Origin: JAMORN01 sp027063545 [NCBI: bacterium]
Lineage (GTDB): Bacteria > JAMORN01
Direction of reading: 5' to 3'
DNA: 16,896 nt
Assembly: GCA_027063545.1 (NCBI GenBank)
Contig: JAMORN010000305.1
Location: forward strand, 1 to 16,896
Numbering within the stretch: position 1 is the first letter of the stretch; every line of letters starts with the position of its first letter. Positions 1 through 7,345 of the stretch are shown here, piece after piece. The translations under genes were made by a program, and so were the position numbers. The notes beneath the pieces are model-generated. The model was not told the DNA's origin. It saw nothing but the letters and a program-made list of their open reading frames with translations, and made no database searches.

Positions 1-190
1 TATCCAATAATTTTAATTTATCTTCTCTTTTTACTATAGGGGTATATAATAAAAAGAAAACAGGTTGATTTGTCTTGAAAAATTCCACCATCTCTCTTAA
101 AAGATTTAATCCTTTATCCACTTTATTTTTATCTTCTAATGCTTTATAAAAACCTAAAGCATATCTTTTTGCTATAAGATTTTTTTCCAT
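1..190 (-). CDS. atpH: F-type ATP synthase delta subunit (OSCP), N-terminal part, cut by window edge
   Basis: Delta links the F1 head to the peripheral stalk formed by subunit b, on the cytoplasmic side of the membrane. Only the first 63 codons are in the window. The translation begins MEKNLIAKRYALGFYKALED, and the AxRYAxGxYxAL pattern is the usual start of bacterial delta subunits. The reading frame stays open to the window edge, so the gene is cut by the edge and not broken. The ATG at 190 is preceded by GGAG (200..203) nine bases upstream, and the atpF stop lies 14 bases before it, so it is co-transcribed with atpF. The F1 genes (alpha, gamma, beta, epsilon) probably continue beyond the left edge, but that is inference. 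Confidence 0.9.
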   Translation of the reverse strand, partial: MEKNLIAKRYALGFYKALEDKNKVDKGLNLLREMVEFFKTNQPVFFLLYTPIVKREDKLKLLD

Positions 191-204
191 TTTCTAAAAC
201 TCCA

Positions 205-681
205 TTATTTCCACTTTTCTAAATACTCTTTTATAATTTTTTCTTGATTTATATTTTCTAAATTTTCCTTTATTAACTTTTCAGCAATAAAAGTAGATAA
301 AGAGATTACTTCTTTTATTAGTTCCTTTTTAGCTTCATTTATAATATGTTCTTTTTGCTCTTCAGCTTCTTTTAATATAGAAGATTTTAAATTTTCTGCA
401 TCCTCTAAAATCTTCTTTGCCTGTTCTCTTGCTTTTACTTCAGCATCTTCTATAATTTTTTTAGCTTCAAGTCTTGCTTCTCTTAGTTGTTCTTCCCTCT
501 TCTTTAATAATTCTTCAGCTTCTATCCTACTCTTCTCTGCTGTTTCCAAGTCATTTCTTATCTTTTCAGCCCTTTTATCTAAAAATTCAAGTAAAGGCTT
601 ATATAAAAATACATAGAGTATATACATTAATATCAAAAAGTTTATTATAGTCAAAACCATTGTCCAATTTAAAGACATCAT
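205..681 (-). CDS. atpF: F-type ATP synthase subunit b
   Basis: Subunit b forms the peripheral stalk that holds the F1 head still while the c-ring turns. The 158-residue protein has one N-terminal membrane helix (about residues 6-28, LNWTMVLTIINFLILMYILY) and then a highly charged Lys/Glu/Arg-rich helix with heptad-like spacing to the C terminus (about 30-150). That architecture and length are typical of the family. It starts with two consecutive Met codons. The first ATG (681) is favoured because a GAGG motif lies nine bases upstream. It sits between atpE and atpH, the standard position in bacterial atp operons. Only one b gene is visible; a second b' gene is not seen here. Confidence 0.95.
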   Translation of the reverse strand: MMSLNWTMVLTIINFLILMYILYVFLYKPLLEFLDKRAEKIRNDLETAEKSRIEAEELLKKREEQLREARLEAKKIIEDAEVKAREQAKKILEDAENLKSSILKEAEEQKEHIINEAKKELIKEVISLSTFIAEKLIKENLENINQEKIIKEYLEKWK

Positions 682-719
682 AGGACAAAACCTCTTTTAT
701 AATAATTTAAATATAAATA

Positions 720-995
<276 letters not shown>

Positions 996-996
996 T

Positions 997-1021
997 TATA
1001 AAACTAATTTTTTGTTTTATA
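997..1021 (-). promoter_or_regulatory. Hairpin in the atp mRNA just before the atpE ribosome-binding site
   Basis: In the intergenic space between the four-hairpin c gene and atpE, the sense strand carries the perfect inverted repeat TATAAAAC and GTTTTATA around a 9-base A-rich loop. It ends directly beside the AGGAGG of atpE. The stem is A/U-rich and not followed by a U-tract, so it is unlikely to be a terminator. An RNA-processing, stabilising or translation-enhancing element that raises atpE expression above its upstream neighbour is plausible but inferred. Confidence 0.45.
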
Positions 1022-1033
1022 TTTATTTGTTTA

Positions 1034-1999
1034 TTACTTTACTACAAATATTAATATAAAAGCTATAACCAAAGCATATGTACTTGTAGATTGGGCTACA
1101 GCTTGTCCTAAAAGCATTGTTCTCATTACAACAGGTGTTGCTTCAGGATTCTCAGAAACACCTTTCGCTGCACCTTGAGCTGCAGAACCAGAACCAATTC
1201 CTGGTCCAATAGCACCTGCTCCCATTGCTATACCTGCAGATAACATCGCAACAAATCTTACTAAATCGTTACCTTTATCACCTATGAATAAAAGAATAAA
1301 AGATACCAATAAAGCAAAAATAGTAGGTGTTTGAGCTACAGCTTGTCCCAATAACATTATTTTTAATAAATTTCCACTCTCCTCTATTTTTTTACCCATC
1401 CCTTTTATAGCATCCTCTGCAGCCATTCCTGTTCCTATACCTGAGCCTATAGAACCTAATCCTATAGAAATTCCTGCTCCAAGTAGTGCGCCTATAGTAA
1501 TTAAATCTCCTCCTGGAAAACTCATAAAAATTAATATTAAAGAGACAACTAATGCAAAAATTATAGGTGTTTGAACAACTGCCTGCCCAACAAGCATATT
1601 TGCTAAAAATGTATTATTAAAACGTGGTTGTCTTGCCGCAGCTTCACAAGCCGCCTTTCCTGCTAGTCCTGCTCCATAACCAGAACCTAATCCTCCAAGA
1701 CCTATAGCAATACCTGCTGATAGATAAGCAAATGCTTGATTTAAATCTGAAGGTGTTCCTATAAATACCAATATTATAGCTATAACTAATGCAAATATAG
1801 AAGCAGAACCTGTACCTGCTTGTCCTATTAACATTGTTTTAAAAATTTCATTATTAGCTCCTGGTTGTATAGAGATTCCTTTTACCCCATCCTCTGCAGA
1901 AAAGCCCATACCTATACCAGAACCTAATCCTCCTAATCCTATAGCAATACCAGCTCCTAAAAATTTTAAAAAATTACCCCAATCTCCTACCTCTACCAT
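1034..1999 (-). CDS. Fused four-hairpin c-like proteolipid without ion-binding carboxylates
   Basis: A 321-residue membrane protein made of four tandem, divergent copies of the F-type c-subunit hairpin: about residues 8-80, 84-160, 163-240 and 243-321, eight helices in all. Each copy has the glycine-rich first helix (GAGIAIGLGGLGSGIG-like) and a second helix beginning MLxGQA. The ion-site residue aligned with E66 of the neighbouring atpE is G64, Q143, Q223 and Q303, and the residue aligned with E33 is M31, A110, T190 and S270, so no copy has a carboxylate. Copy 4 keeps Ser304, Thr305 and Tyr308 and is closest to atpE; copies 2 and 3 read QTPxIFAL. The start overlaps the atpB stop by one base and a GAGG in the end of atpB serves it, so it is translationally coupled. 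Known parallels are the duplicated V-type c1 in the Acetobacterium woodii hybrid ring and multi-hairpin archaeal c subunits, but those keep ion sites. A role in the c-ring is inferred; an assembly factor is the alternative. Confidence 0.88.
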   Translation of the reverse strand: MVEVGDWGNFLKFLGAGIAIGLGGLGSGIGMGFSAEDGVKGISIQPGANNEIFKTMLIGQAGTGSASIFALVIAIILVFIGTPSDLNQAFAYLSAGIAIGLGGLGSGYGAGLAGKAACEAAARQPRFNNTFLANMLVGQAVVQTPIIFALVVSLILIFMSFPGGDLITIGALLGAGISIGLGSIGSGIGTGMAAEDAIKGMGKKIEESGNLLKIMLLGQAVAQTPTIFALLVSFILLFIGDKGNDLVRFVAMLSAGIAMGAGAIGPGIGSGSAAQGAAKGVSENPEATPVVMRTMLLGQAVAQSTSTYALVIAFILIFVVK

Positions 2000-2898
2000 T
2001 ATAAATCCTCTTCATTTAAAGGTTTGTTTTCTTCTTCATCCGTTTCTATAACATCAGCTAACGCAACAGCTGTATAAGTTAAAGCTAACATTGAAAAAAC
2101 AAAAGCCTGTATTGTTCCAACAAATACTCCAAAAAACGCATTCAGAAGAGGTGGTAAAACAATATATCTTACTAAAGAAGAAACTACTATTATAATTATA
2201 GCACCTCCTAAAATATTTCCAAACAAACGGAAAGCCAAGGAAATACCTTTTGCTATTTCTCCTATAACATTTAAAGGAAATAAAAGAAATATAGGATCTG
2301 CATAGCTTTTTAAATATCCTCTTATACCAAACTCTTTAATCATAGAACCATGAACTACAAATATAACAATTAACATAAGACCCACTGGCACATTTAAATC
2401 TCTTGTTGGTTCCGCAAATTCAAGCCATTCCAAAAATGGTTTTCCATCAGGTGTTTTTACTATTTGCCAAAAACTTGGGAAAATTCCCATCATATTTGAA
2501 ATCCATATAAAAACAAACAAAGTTATTATTAAAGGAAAATATTTTCTACCTCTAGACTTTAATGTTGATTTTGTTAAATCATCAAAGAATTCTACTAAAA
2601 GTTCTGTCACACTTTGTAATCTTGTTGGAATATAATCTGAAAGTTCAACCTCTTGATTTTGAGAAAGTTTTTTTAGAACATTTTTCACTTTAAAACCAAT
2701 AATTAATCCTGGAATTAACATTATAAAAGATACTAACCACTCCATCAACATTGTATTAGCATGAAAAGATATTCCAAAGATAGACCATTTGTGATATTCT
2801 GTCCTTATAGAGATACCTGAGTCTTGATAAAAAAGAATCACTATAACAATCTCTAATAGAATTAAAAGAATAACTGGTATAAAAACCTTTTTTTTCAA
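1999..2898 (-). CDS. atpB: F-type ATP synthase subunit a
   Basis: Subunit a carries the two ion half-channels and the essential arginine that faces the c-ring. The 299-residue protein has several hydrophobic helices and the hallmark segment ISLAFRLFGNILGG (about 219-232), in which R224 is the conserved arginine. E214 upstream matches the usual IEE/IGE position. The N terminus has an early membrane helix (about 5-24) followed by a loop; the C terminus ends in an acidic tail (DEEENKPLNEEDL). The start codon is TTG at 2898. No ATG is available upstream, and an AAGGAG seven bases before it supports the choice, though that site can pair into a hairpin with the start region. The stop overlaps the ATG of the fused c-like gene. 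Confidence 0.95.
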   Translation of the reverse strand: MKKKVFIPVILLILLEIVIVILFYQDSGISIRTEYHKWSIFGISFHANTMLMEWLVSFIMLIPGLIIGFKVKNVLKKLSQNQEVELSDYIPTRLQSVTELLVEFFDDLTKSTLKSRGRKYFPLIITLFVFIWISNMMGIFPSFWQIVKTPDGKPFLEWLEFAEPTRDLNVPVGLMLIVIFVVHGSMIKEFGIRGYLKSYADPIFLLFPLNVIGEIAKGISLAFRLFGNILGGAIIIIVVSSLVRYIVLPPLLNAFFGVFVGTIQAFVFSMLALTYTAVALADVIETDEEENKPLNEEDL

Positions 2899-2912
2899 AG
2901 GATTTCTCCTTT
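2897..2912 (-). promoter_or_regulatory. Hairpin that can mask the atpB ribosome-binding site and TTG start
   Basis: On the sense strand the sequence reads AAAGGAGAAATCCTTTG. The arms AAAGGA and TCCTTT pair perfectly around a GAAA tetraloop. The left arm holds most of the Shine-Dalgarno sequence and the right arm runs into the TTG start codon. This would limit independent initiation at atpB and could couple it to translation of the AtpI-like gene 36 bp upstream. The pairing is seen in the sequence; regulation is inferred. Confidence 0.45.
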
Positions 2913-2934
2913 TTTATTAAAATTTAAAATTATG

Positions 2935-3372
2935 TTAATTTAACTTTTTTATAAAAAAGCTTAAAAAATTTATTCCTATCTGATAAAGAACTACACCTAC
3001 GAAGACCCCCAAATCTAAACCATACTTTTTTATTAATAAAATAAATATAAAAATTATTGTTAAAAATCTCAAAAAATTTCTTACAAAAAATACATTTTTT
3101 TTTCTTGTCTCTATATAATTAAAAACATCATTAGCTAAAAGAAAAATATTAATATTTCCTACTATAATTCCTAAAATAATCCCTTTTATTGTTAAAGGAA
3201 AATTTGTTTTTAGAGAAAGTATTTCTATTATAGAAAAAATCAATAATGATGTTATAAAACTAAATATTGATAGAAAAAAACTTACCTTTAAGGTAAAAAT
3301 AAAAGCTTTTTTCTTGTTAAAGTCTTTATTAGTATAAACGTTATCTATATTATTTATAAAAAAATCTACCAT
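2935..3372 (-). CDS. AtpI-like small membrane protein
   Basis: A 145-residue protein with four predicted membrane helices (about 25-50, 60-80, 98-115 and 120-140), a charged N terminus and basic loops (IETRKKNVFFVRNFLRF). The layout, the GIILGIIVGNINIFLLA segment and the position directly before atpB match the AtpI/ATP synthase I family, which helps assemble the c-ring and has been linked to Mg2+ supply. Sequence similarity in this family is weak, so the name rests mainly on topology and location. The ATG at 3372 has no clear ribosome-binding site and lies five bases after the bactofilin stop, so translation is probably coupled to that gene. An AtpI-type chaperone would be relevant here because two kinds of c protein must be assembled. 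No gene symbol is assigned, to stay cautious. Confidence 0.65.
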   Translation of the reverse strand: MVDFFINNIDNVYTNKDFNKKKAFIFTLKVSFFLSIFSFITSLLIFSIIEILSLKTNFPLTIKGIILGIIVGNINIFLLANDVFNYIETRKKNVFFVRNFLRFLTIIFIFILLIKKYGLDLGVFVGVVLYQIGINFLSFFIKKLN

Positions 3373-3377
3373 AATAT

Positions 3378-3749
3378 TTATTTGGTATTAAATGTTTTTT
3401 CTACTTCCTGAGGATTTTCTATCATCTTACAAAAACCATTAAAAATAGCCTTTTCATTAATTATTAATTCTCTAGTTTTTAAATCACCAATTAAGACAGC
3501 CTTTTCTTCTATTTCCATTTTGTTTTTTATTGTAACATTTCCTGTTATCTTTCCTGCTAAAACACAATTATCAGCTTCTACTTCTGCTTCTATAATACCT
3601 GTTTTTCCTATAGTTAAATTTCCTTTTACAACCAATTTTCCTTTAAGTCTTCCATCTATTCTTATATTTCCTTCTACTTCTATAGTTCCTTCTATAAAAG
3701 TCTTTTCAGCAATTAATGTATACTCCATATTATTATTTTTTATTGGCAT
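3378..3749 (-). CDS. Bactofilin-family cytoskeletal protein
   Basis: Bactofilins polymerise without nucleotide into filaments under the inner membrane and position wall enzymes or chromosome-segregation proteins. This 123-residue protein shows the diagnostic pattern: short N-terminal tail, then a right-handed beta-helix of repeated turns (EGTIEVEGNIRIDGRLKGKL, KGNLTIGKTG, AEVEADNCVLAGKITGNV, and so on, about 15-110) with small, regularly spaced hydrophobic residues and glycines, and a short tail after it. Length is typical. Its ATG overlaps the stop of the M23 peptidase gene (TAATG) and is served by AGGAG in the end of that gene. Bactofilin next to an M23 peptidase is a known shape-control pair; here the pair also follows parAB directly. 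Confidence 0.92.
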   Translation of the reverse strand: MPIKNNNMEYTLIAEKTFIEGTIEVEGNIRIDGRLKGKLVVKGNLTIGKTGIIEAEVEADNCVLAGKITGNVTIKNKMEIEEKAVLIGDLKTRELIINEKAIFNGFCKMIENPQEVEKTFNTK

Positions 3750-4525
3750 TAACCTTCTCCTTTCATTTTTTTTGTTGATTTTATAAAGTCTAATGGTGAT
3801 ATATTTTTATTATCTTTTAAAATTTCATAATGTAAATGGGAACCTGTTGTTACACCTGTTTTTCCAACAAGTCCTATAATCTGACCTTTCTTAACCTTTT
3901 CTCCTTCTTTAACAAAGATTTTATCACAATGAGCATATTTTGTTTTAAATCCATAATCATGTTGTATGACTATATATTTACCAAAATAATCAGAATAACC
4001 CACAGATACTACAATACCATCAGCTGTTGCATAAAAAGGTGTTCCTTCTTTTGCTGTAATATCTATACCTAAATGTTTTCCTTCTATAAAATCTGCAGAA
4101 ATCCAGCCTTGTAAAGGGAGAATATTAGGTATTTTATTATATAATAATTTTGAAGATTCTAAATCTGCAAAAAAATCTTGGTCATTACCATTTAATAAAC
4201 TTTTTATATCTATTTTTTTTGTTGTAGATATATTTAATATCTTTCTTAACTTTCTTTCAATATTTTTTATTTTTATAATGTTCTTTTTTAAAATATAAAG
4301 TTCTTCTAAATTTTCTTTTAATTCTAAATTTTCAACCTTTAAATTCATATATCTATTATATAAATAAAAAAATGTTCCATAAAAAAATGTAGAAAAAATA
4401 AAAAGAGAAAATATTAGTAATATTAAACTAATAAAAAAGTAAAAACGAAATTTTGTTATAAAAAATGTCTTTACTTCTCCACCATCTTCTGGCATTATTT
4501 GGATTATAAATTTTTTACTCTTCAT
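3749..4525 (-). CDS. Membrane-anchored M23 (LytM) peptidoglycan endopeptidase
   Basis: A zinc metallopeptidase predicted to cut peptide cross-links of the cell wall in the periplasm. The 258 residues comprise a short cytoplasmic N terminus (1-27, including IMPEDGGEVKTF, a pattern I associate with M23 proteins encoded beside bactofilins), one membrane helix (about 28-54), a coiled-coil stretch (about 58-95) and a C-terminal LytM domain (about 140-250). The catalytic residues are all present: H151 and D155 (HLGID), H199 (YAH), and H230 and H232 (HLH), so it should be an active enzyme and not a LytM-type regulator. It overlaps parB by 11 bp at its start and bactofilin by one base at its end. Its likely role is local wall remodelling guided by the bactofilin. 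Confidence 0.92.
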   Translation of the reverse strand: MKSKKFIIQIMPEDGGEVKTFFITKFRFYFFISLILLIFSLFIFSTFFYGTFFYLYNRYMNLKVENLELKENLEELYILKKNIIKIKNIERKLRKILNISTTKKIDIKSLLNGNDQDFFADLESSKLLYNKIPNILPLQGWISADFIEGKHLGIDITAKEGTPFYATADGIVVSVGYSDYFGKYIVIQHDYGFKTKYAHCDKIFVKEGEKVKKGQIIGLVGKTGVTTGSHLHYEILKDNKNISPLDFIKSTKKMKGEG

Positions 4526-5414
4526 TTTTATCTAAATCCTTAAATATTTTTGAGATATCGTCTTCTGAAATTATAAAAGAAATCTTTAGTCCTTTCTTTG
4601 TTTTTTCTAATTTTAATTTTTTTATTTCTGGATAATTATTTTCAATTTTATTTTTAATTTCATTTAAAAAAGTATTATCCTCTATATTTTTTATCTTTTT
4701 TCCTTTATTTTTTATATTTCTTACTAAATTCTCTACTTCTCTTGCGGTTAGATTCTTTTTTACAATCTGAGAATATATACTTTCCATTTCTTTTTCAGAT
4801 AATGTAATAATAGGCTTTATTTGGCCCATAGAAACTTTTTTTTCTAATAAATCTTTCTTTATATAATCAGGTAATTTTGTTAATCTAATATAGTTCGTGA
4901 CAGAGGCTCTTGAAATTCCTATTAAATTTGCTATTTCCTCATCTTTTAATTTAAATTTTTCTTTTAATTTTTTAAAAGATTCTCCTTTTTCAATATCTGT
5001 TAAATCAACCCTTTGAAGATTTTCAACAATACTTAAGAGAAAAAGACCTTTATCATCTATTTCTAAAATTCTCGCTGGAATTGTCTCTTTCCCTAAATAT
5101 TCAAAAGCTCTAAGTCTTCTTTCTCCACTTATTAATATATATTTATCTTCATCTTTTTTTACCACAATTGGATTTATTAATCCATTTTTTTCTATAGAAT
5201 TTGCTAGTTCAACTATTTCTTCTTCTTTAAAAATTTTCCTTGGTTGATAAGGATTTGGTGTTATCTTATTGATTTCTATCTCTATTATCTTTCCTTTATC
5301 TATAGAAATATTTTCATTTTCTTGTCTAGAAATAATGTTTAATATATCGTCTGAAGATCCTCCAAAAAGCTCCTCTATTCTTTTTTTATTTAATCCTTTA
5401 TTATTTTTTCCCAT
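4515..5414 (-). CDS. parB: Chromosome partitioning protein ParB (CTP-dependent DNA clamp)
   Basis: ParB binds parS, loads as a CTP-switched sliding clamp and directs origin segregation with ParA and SMC. The 299-residue protein has an N-terminal ParA-contact tail (about 8-20, LNKKRIEELFGG), the CTP-binding ParB/Srx domain with NPYQPRK (54-60), GERR (97-100) and ENLQR (131-135), a helix-turn-helix for parS (about 155-178, KDEEIANLIGISRASVTNYI) and a Lys-rich C-terminal dimer domain. All key boxes are intact and length is typical. It starts nine bases after parA with an AGGA upstream. Two close parS matches lie at 6869..6884 and 10589..10604 in the same gene run. Confidence 0.96.
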   Translation of the reverse strand: MGKNNKGLNKKRIEELFGGSSDDILNIISRQENENISIDKGKIIEIEINKITPNPYQPRKIFKEEEIVELANSIEKNGLINPIVVKKDEDKYILISGERRLRAFEYLGKETIPARILEIDDKGLFLLSIVENLQRVDLTDIEKGESFKKLKEKFKLKDEEIANLIGISRASVTNYIRLTKLPDYIKKDLLEKKVSMGQIKPIITLSEKEMESIYSQIVKKNLTAREVENLVRNIKNKGKKIKNIEDNTFLNEIKNKIENNYPEIKKLKLEKTKKGLKISFIISEDDISKIFKDLDKNEE

Positions 5415-5423
5415 AATATTATC

Positions 5424-6224
5424 CTATTTTTTATAATCTCTATTTCTTCTTAAAAATTCTTTTGCTAATTTCATATAACTTTCAGCTCCCGTTGATAAAA
5501 TATCGTATAAAATAATAGGTTTTCCATGACTAGGTGCTTCTGCAAGTCTAACATTTTTTGGTATAATAGTATTATAAACTTTATCTCCAAACCATTCTTT
5601 TATTTCATTAGCTACCTGTTTTGCCAATTTTACTCTAGAATCAAACATCGTCAAAAGTATGCCTTCAATTGTTAATTTTTTATTTAATCTTTTTTGTATA
5701 ATTTTAATAGTATTTAAAAGATCAGCTAAACCCTCTAATGCAAAATACTCTGTTTGTATTGGAATTAAAACACTATCAGATGCTACAAAAGAATTTACAG
5801 TTAAAAGTCCTAATGATGGGGGACAATCTATAAAAATATAATCATATATATCTTTTAATCTATCTATATGTATCTTTAATTTCATTTCCCTTCCAAAAAC
5901 AGATGCTAACTCTATTTCTGCTCCTGCTAAATCACTCTCAGAAGGAATAACATCTAAATATTTTAGTTTTGTTTTTCTTATATAAGGAGAATAATCTTCT
6001 ATATCTTCTTCATCTGTTAATAATAAATCATATATTGTTGGTTCATTATTTTCTTTTATTTCTTTTTTATTTAAACCTAATCCTGAGGTAGTATTTGCTT
6101 GGGGATCAATATCAATAACCAATACTTTCTTTTCTAAAGCACTAATACAAGCACTTAAATTTATTGCTGTTGTAGTTTTACCAACACCACCTTTTTGATT
6201 TGCAATACTTACCACTTTTCCCAT
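5424..6224 (-). CDS. parA: Chromosome partitioning ATPase ParA (Soj)
   Basis: A deviant Walker ATPase that forms ATP-dependent dimers on the nucleoid and moves the ParB-parS complex. It has 266 residues. The P-loop is KGGVGKTTT (11-19) with signature lysine K11 and catalytic K16; switch motifs DIDPQANTT and FIDCPPSLGLL follow, then the IPIQTEYFALEG segment typical of Soj-type chromosomal ParA. No N-terminal helix-turn-helix extension is present, so it is the chromosomal and not the large plasmid type. It overlaps the 3' end of rsmG by 16 bp, and a GAGG precedes its ATG. The order rsmG-parA-parB near the origin is widespread in bacteria. Confidence 0.97.
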   Translation of the reverse strand: MGKVVSIANQKGGVGKTTTAINLSACISALEKKVLVIDIDPQANTTSGLGLNKKEIKENNEPTIYDLLLTDEEDIEDYSPYIRKTKLKYLDVIPSESDLAGAEIELASVFGREMKLKIHIDRLKDIYDYIFIDCPPSLGLLTVNSFVASDSVLIPIQTEYFALEGLADLLNTIKIIQKRLNKKLTIEGILLTMFDSRVKLAKQVANEIKEWFGDKVYNTIIPKNVRLAEAPSHGKPIILYDILSTGAESYMKLAKEFLRRNRDYKK

Positions 6225-6853
6225 AAATCTTCCTCTGATAAAAGTTCTTCCCTTAACTTTATAATATAATGTCTAACATTATAAATAGGCAAAAGATAAT
6301 CAGCAAAAATATCTTTTTTTTCTCCCACTTTATAGTTAGAAAAATAATAACATTTTTTCTGTTTTACAAACTCTATTATATTATTTTTAATCTTATATGG
6401 ATTAACCCCTTTTAAAATAATAAAATAATTATCTTTAAAAAAATCATTACTAAATTCTTTATTTTCTATATTAAGATTATCTAAACTTAATTTTCTTTTT
6501 AAAAGATTTAAAAATATTGATTTTTTTTCTCTTTTTTCAAATAACTTTACCTCTATTTCTGGATAGAGAATGGAAAAAATAACTCCGGGAAGACCATTTC
6601 CACTTCCCACATCTATAACGTTATAAGATGTTTTCTCTAAAAAATCTTCAAATTTCAAAGCACCAAAAATACTATCTAAAAAATGTTTTATTATTAATGC
6701 ACTTCTTTTTCTAGTAAAAAGATTTATAGTTTTATTATACTCTATTAACATATCAAAATATTTAAAAAACAATTCTATCTGTTTTTCTTCGAAATAAGTC
6801 TCTATAATTTCTTTAAACTTCTTATATTCTCTTGAAATTTTTATTTCATACAT
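6209..6853 (-). CDS. rsmG: 16S rRNA (guanine-N7) methyltransferase G, divergent
   Basis: RsmG (formerly GidB) methylates N7 of G527 (E. coli numbering) in 16S rRNA using S-adenosylmethionine. The 214-residue protein has the family N-terminal helix region with YNKTINLFTRK (39-49) and KHFLDS (56-61), then the SAM-binding motif VIDVGSGNGLPG (79-90). The second half is more divergent than usual: I do not see the usual SRA motif, only FIILKG in that area, and the strand following is Tyr/Asn-rich. It is still likely functional, but this is less certain than for its neighbours. The ATG at 6853 has an AAGGA upstream, just after the parS site that covers the end of bcp. Confidence 0.9.
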   Translation of the reverse strand: MYEIKISREYKKFKEIIETYFEEKQIELFFKYFDMLIEYNKTINLFTRKRSALIIKHFLDSIFGALKFEDFLEKTSYNVIDVGSGNGLPGVIFSILYPEIEVKLFEKREKKSIFLNLLKRKLSLDNLNIENKEFSNDFFKDNYFIILKGVNPYKIKNNIIEFVKQKKCYYFSNYKVGEKKDIFADYLLPIYNVRHYIIKLREELLSEEDLWEKW

Positions 6854-6865
6854 AATATTTTCCTT

Positions 6866-7324
6866 TTATGTTTCATGTGAAACACTTTTTAATTTTTCTA
6901 AAACCTTTTCAACGTGTCCATTAACCCTTACATTTTTCCATTCTTTTACTATTTCTCCTTCTGGAGAAATTAAAAATGTAGATCTAATTATTCCTTCATA
7001 TTCTTTTCCATATCTCTTTTTTATACCCCATGCTCCAAATTTTTTAATAATTTCTTTAGAAGTATCACTTAGTAAAATGATTTTTAAATCATGTTTTTCT
7101 ATAAATTTTTTATGGCTTTGTGGAGAATCTGCACTTATACCTATAATAACAGCATTTAATTTTTTAAACTCATCCAACTTTTCTGAAAAGTCCTTAGCTT
7201 CTCTAGTACAACCTGATGTGTTATCTTTGGGGTAAAAATATAAAACAATCCATTTTCCTCTAAAATCATTTAAACAAACATTTTTTTCTTCATAATCTGG
7301 AAGACAGAAGTCTATATTCTCCAT
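6866..7324 (-). CDS. bcp: Bcp/PrxQ-type peroxiredoxin lacking the usual resolving cysteine
   Basis: A thiol peroxidase that reduces hydroperoxides in the cytoplasm. The 152-residue thioredoxin fold contains YFYPKDNTSGCT with the peroxidatic cysteine C39. In classical Bcp a resolving cysteine sits five residues later (GCTxEAC); here that position is Lys44 (GCTREAK). The only other cysteines I see are C7 and C17, near the N terminus, so this is either a 1-Cys enzyme or uses an unusual partner. The N terminus is shorter than typical and lacks the usual GDxAPxF segment, though FCLPDYEEK covers part of it; no upstream start is available in frame. Its last codons (SVSHET and stop) are written inside a parS site. 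It is inserted between mnmG and rsmG, which are often adjacent. Confidence 0.88.
   Translation of the reverse strand: MENIDFCLPDYEEKNVCLNDFRGKWIVLYFYPKDNTSGCTREAKDFSEKLDEFKKLNAVIIGISADSPQSHKKFIEKHDLKIILLSDTSKEIIKKFGAWGIKKRYGKEYEGIIRSTFLISPEGEIVKEWKNVRVNGHVEKVLEKLKSVSHET
6869..6884. promoter_or_regulatory. parS centromere site 1, inside the 3' end of bcp
   Basis: TGTTTCATGTGAAACA differs from the canonical parS palindrome TGTTTCACGTGAAACA at one central base. It is the ParB-loading site class bound by ParB proteins of this type. It overlaps the last codons and stop of the bcp gene. The second copy at 10589..10604 is the exact reverse complement, so the two sites lie in opposite orientation. 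Confidence 0.88.
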
Positions 7325-7345
7325 TTTAAAACTCTTTTTTTTAAT

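Noticed and set aside
1034-1999. Possibility that the fused c gene is an assembly artefact from a repeated atpE
   Set aside because: The four copies differ at many positions, with different linkers and different ion-site residues (G, Q, Q, Q), and the frame is unbroken, so copied or misassembled reads do not explain it.
3520-3786. Open reading frame on the plus strand opposite the bactofilin gene
   Set aside because: It is antisense to a well-supported gene, with Phe/Ser/Pro-rich composition typical of reverse-strand reading of Lys/Glu-rich genes and no ribosome-binding site.
3836-4072. Plus-strand reading frame rich in Cys, Tyr and Phe
   Set aside because: It is the antisense of the catalytic LytM domain, whose motifs are intact on the minus strand.
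5659-5841. Plus-strand reading frame of 60 codons
   Set aside because: Antisense to parA and without any recognisable motif.
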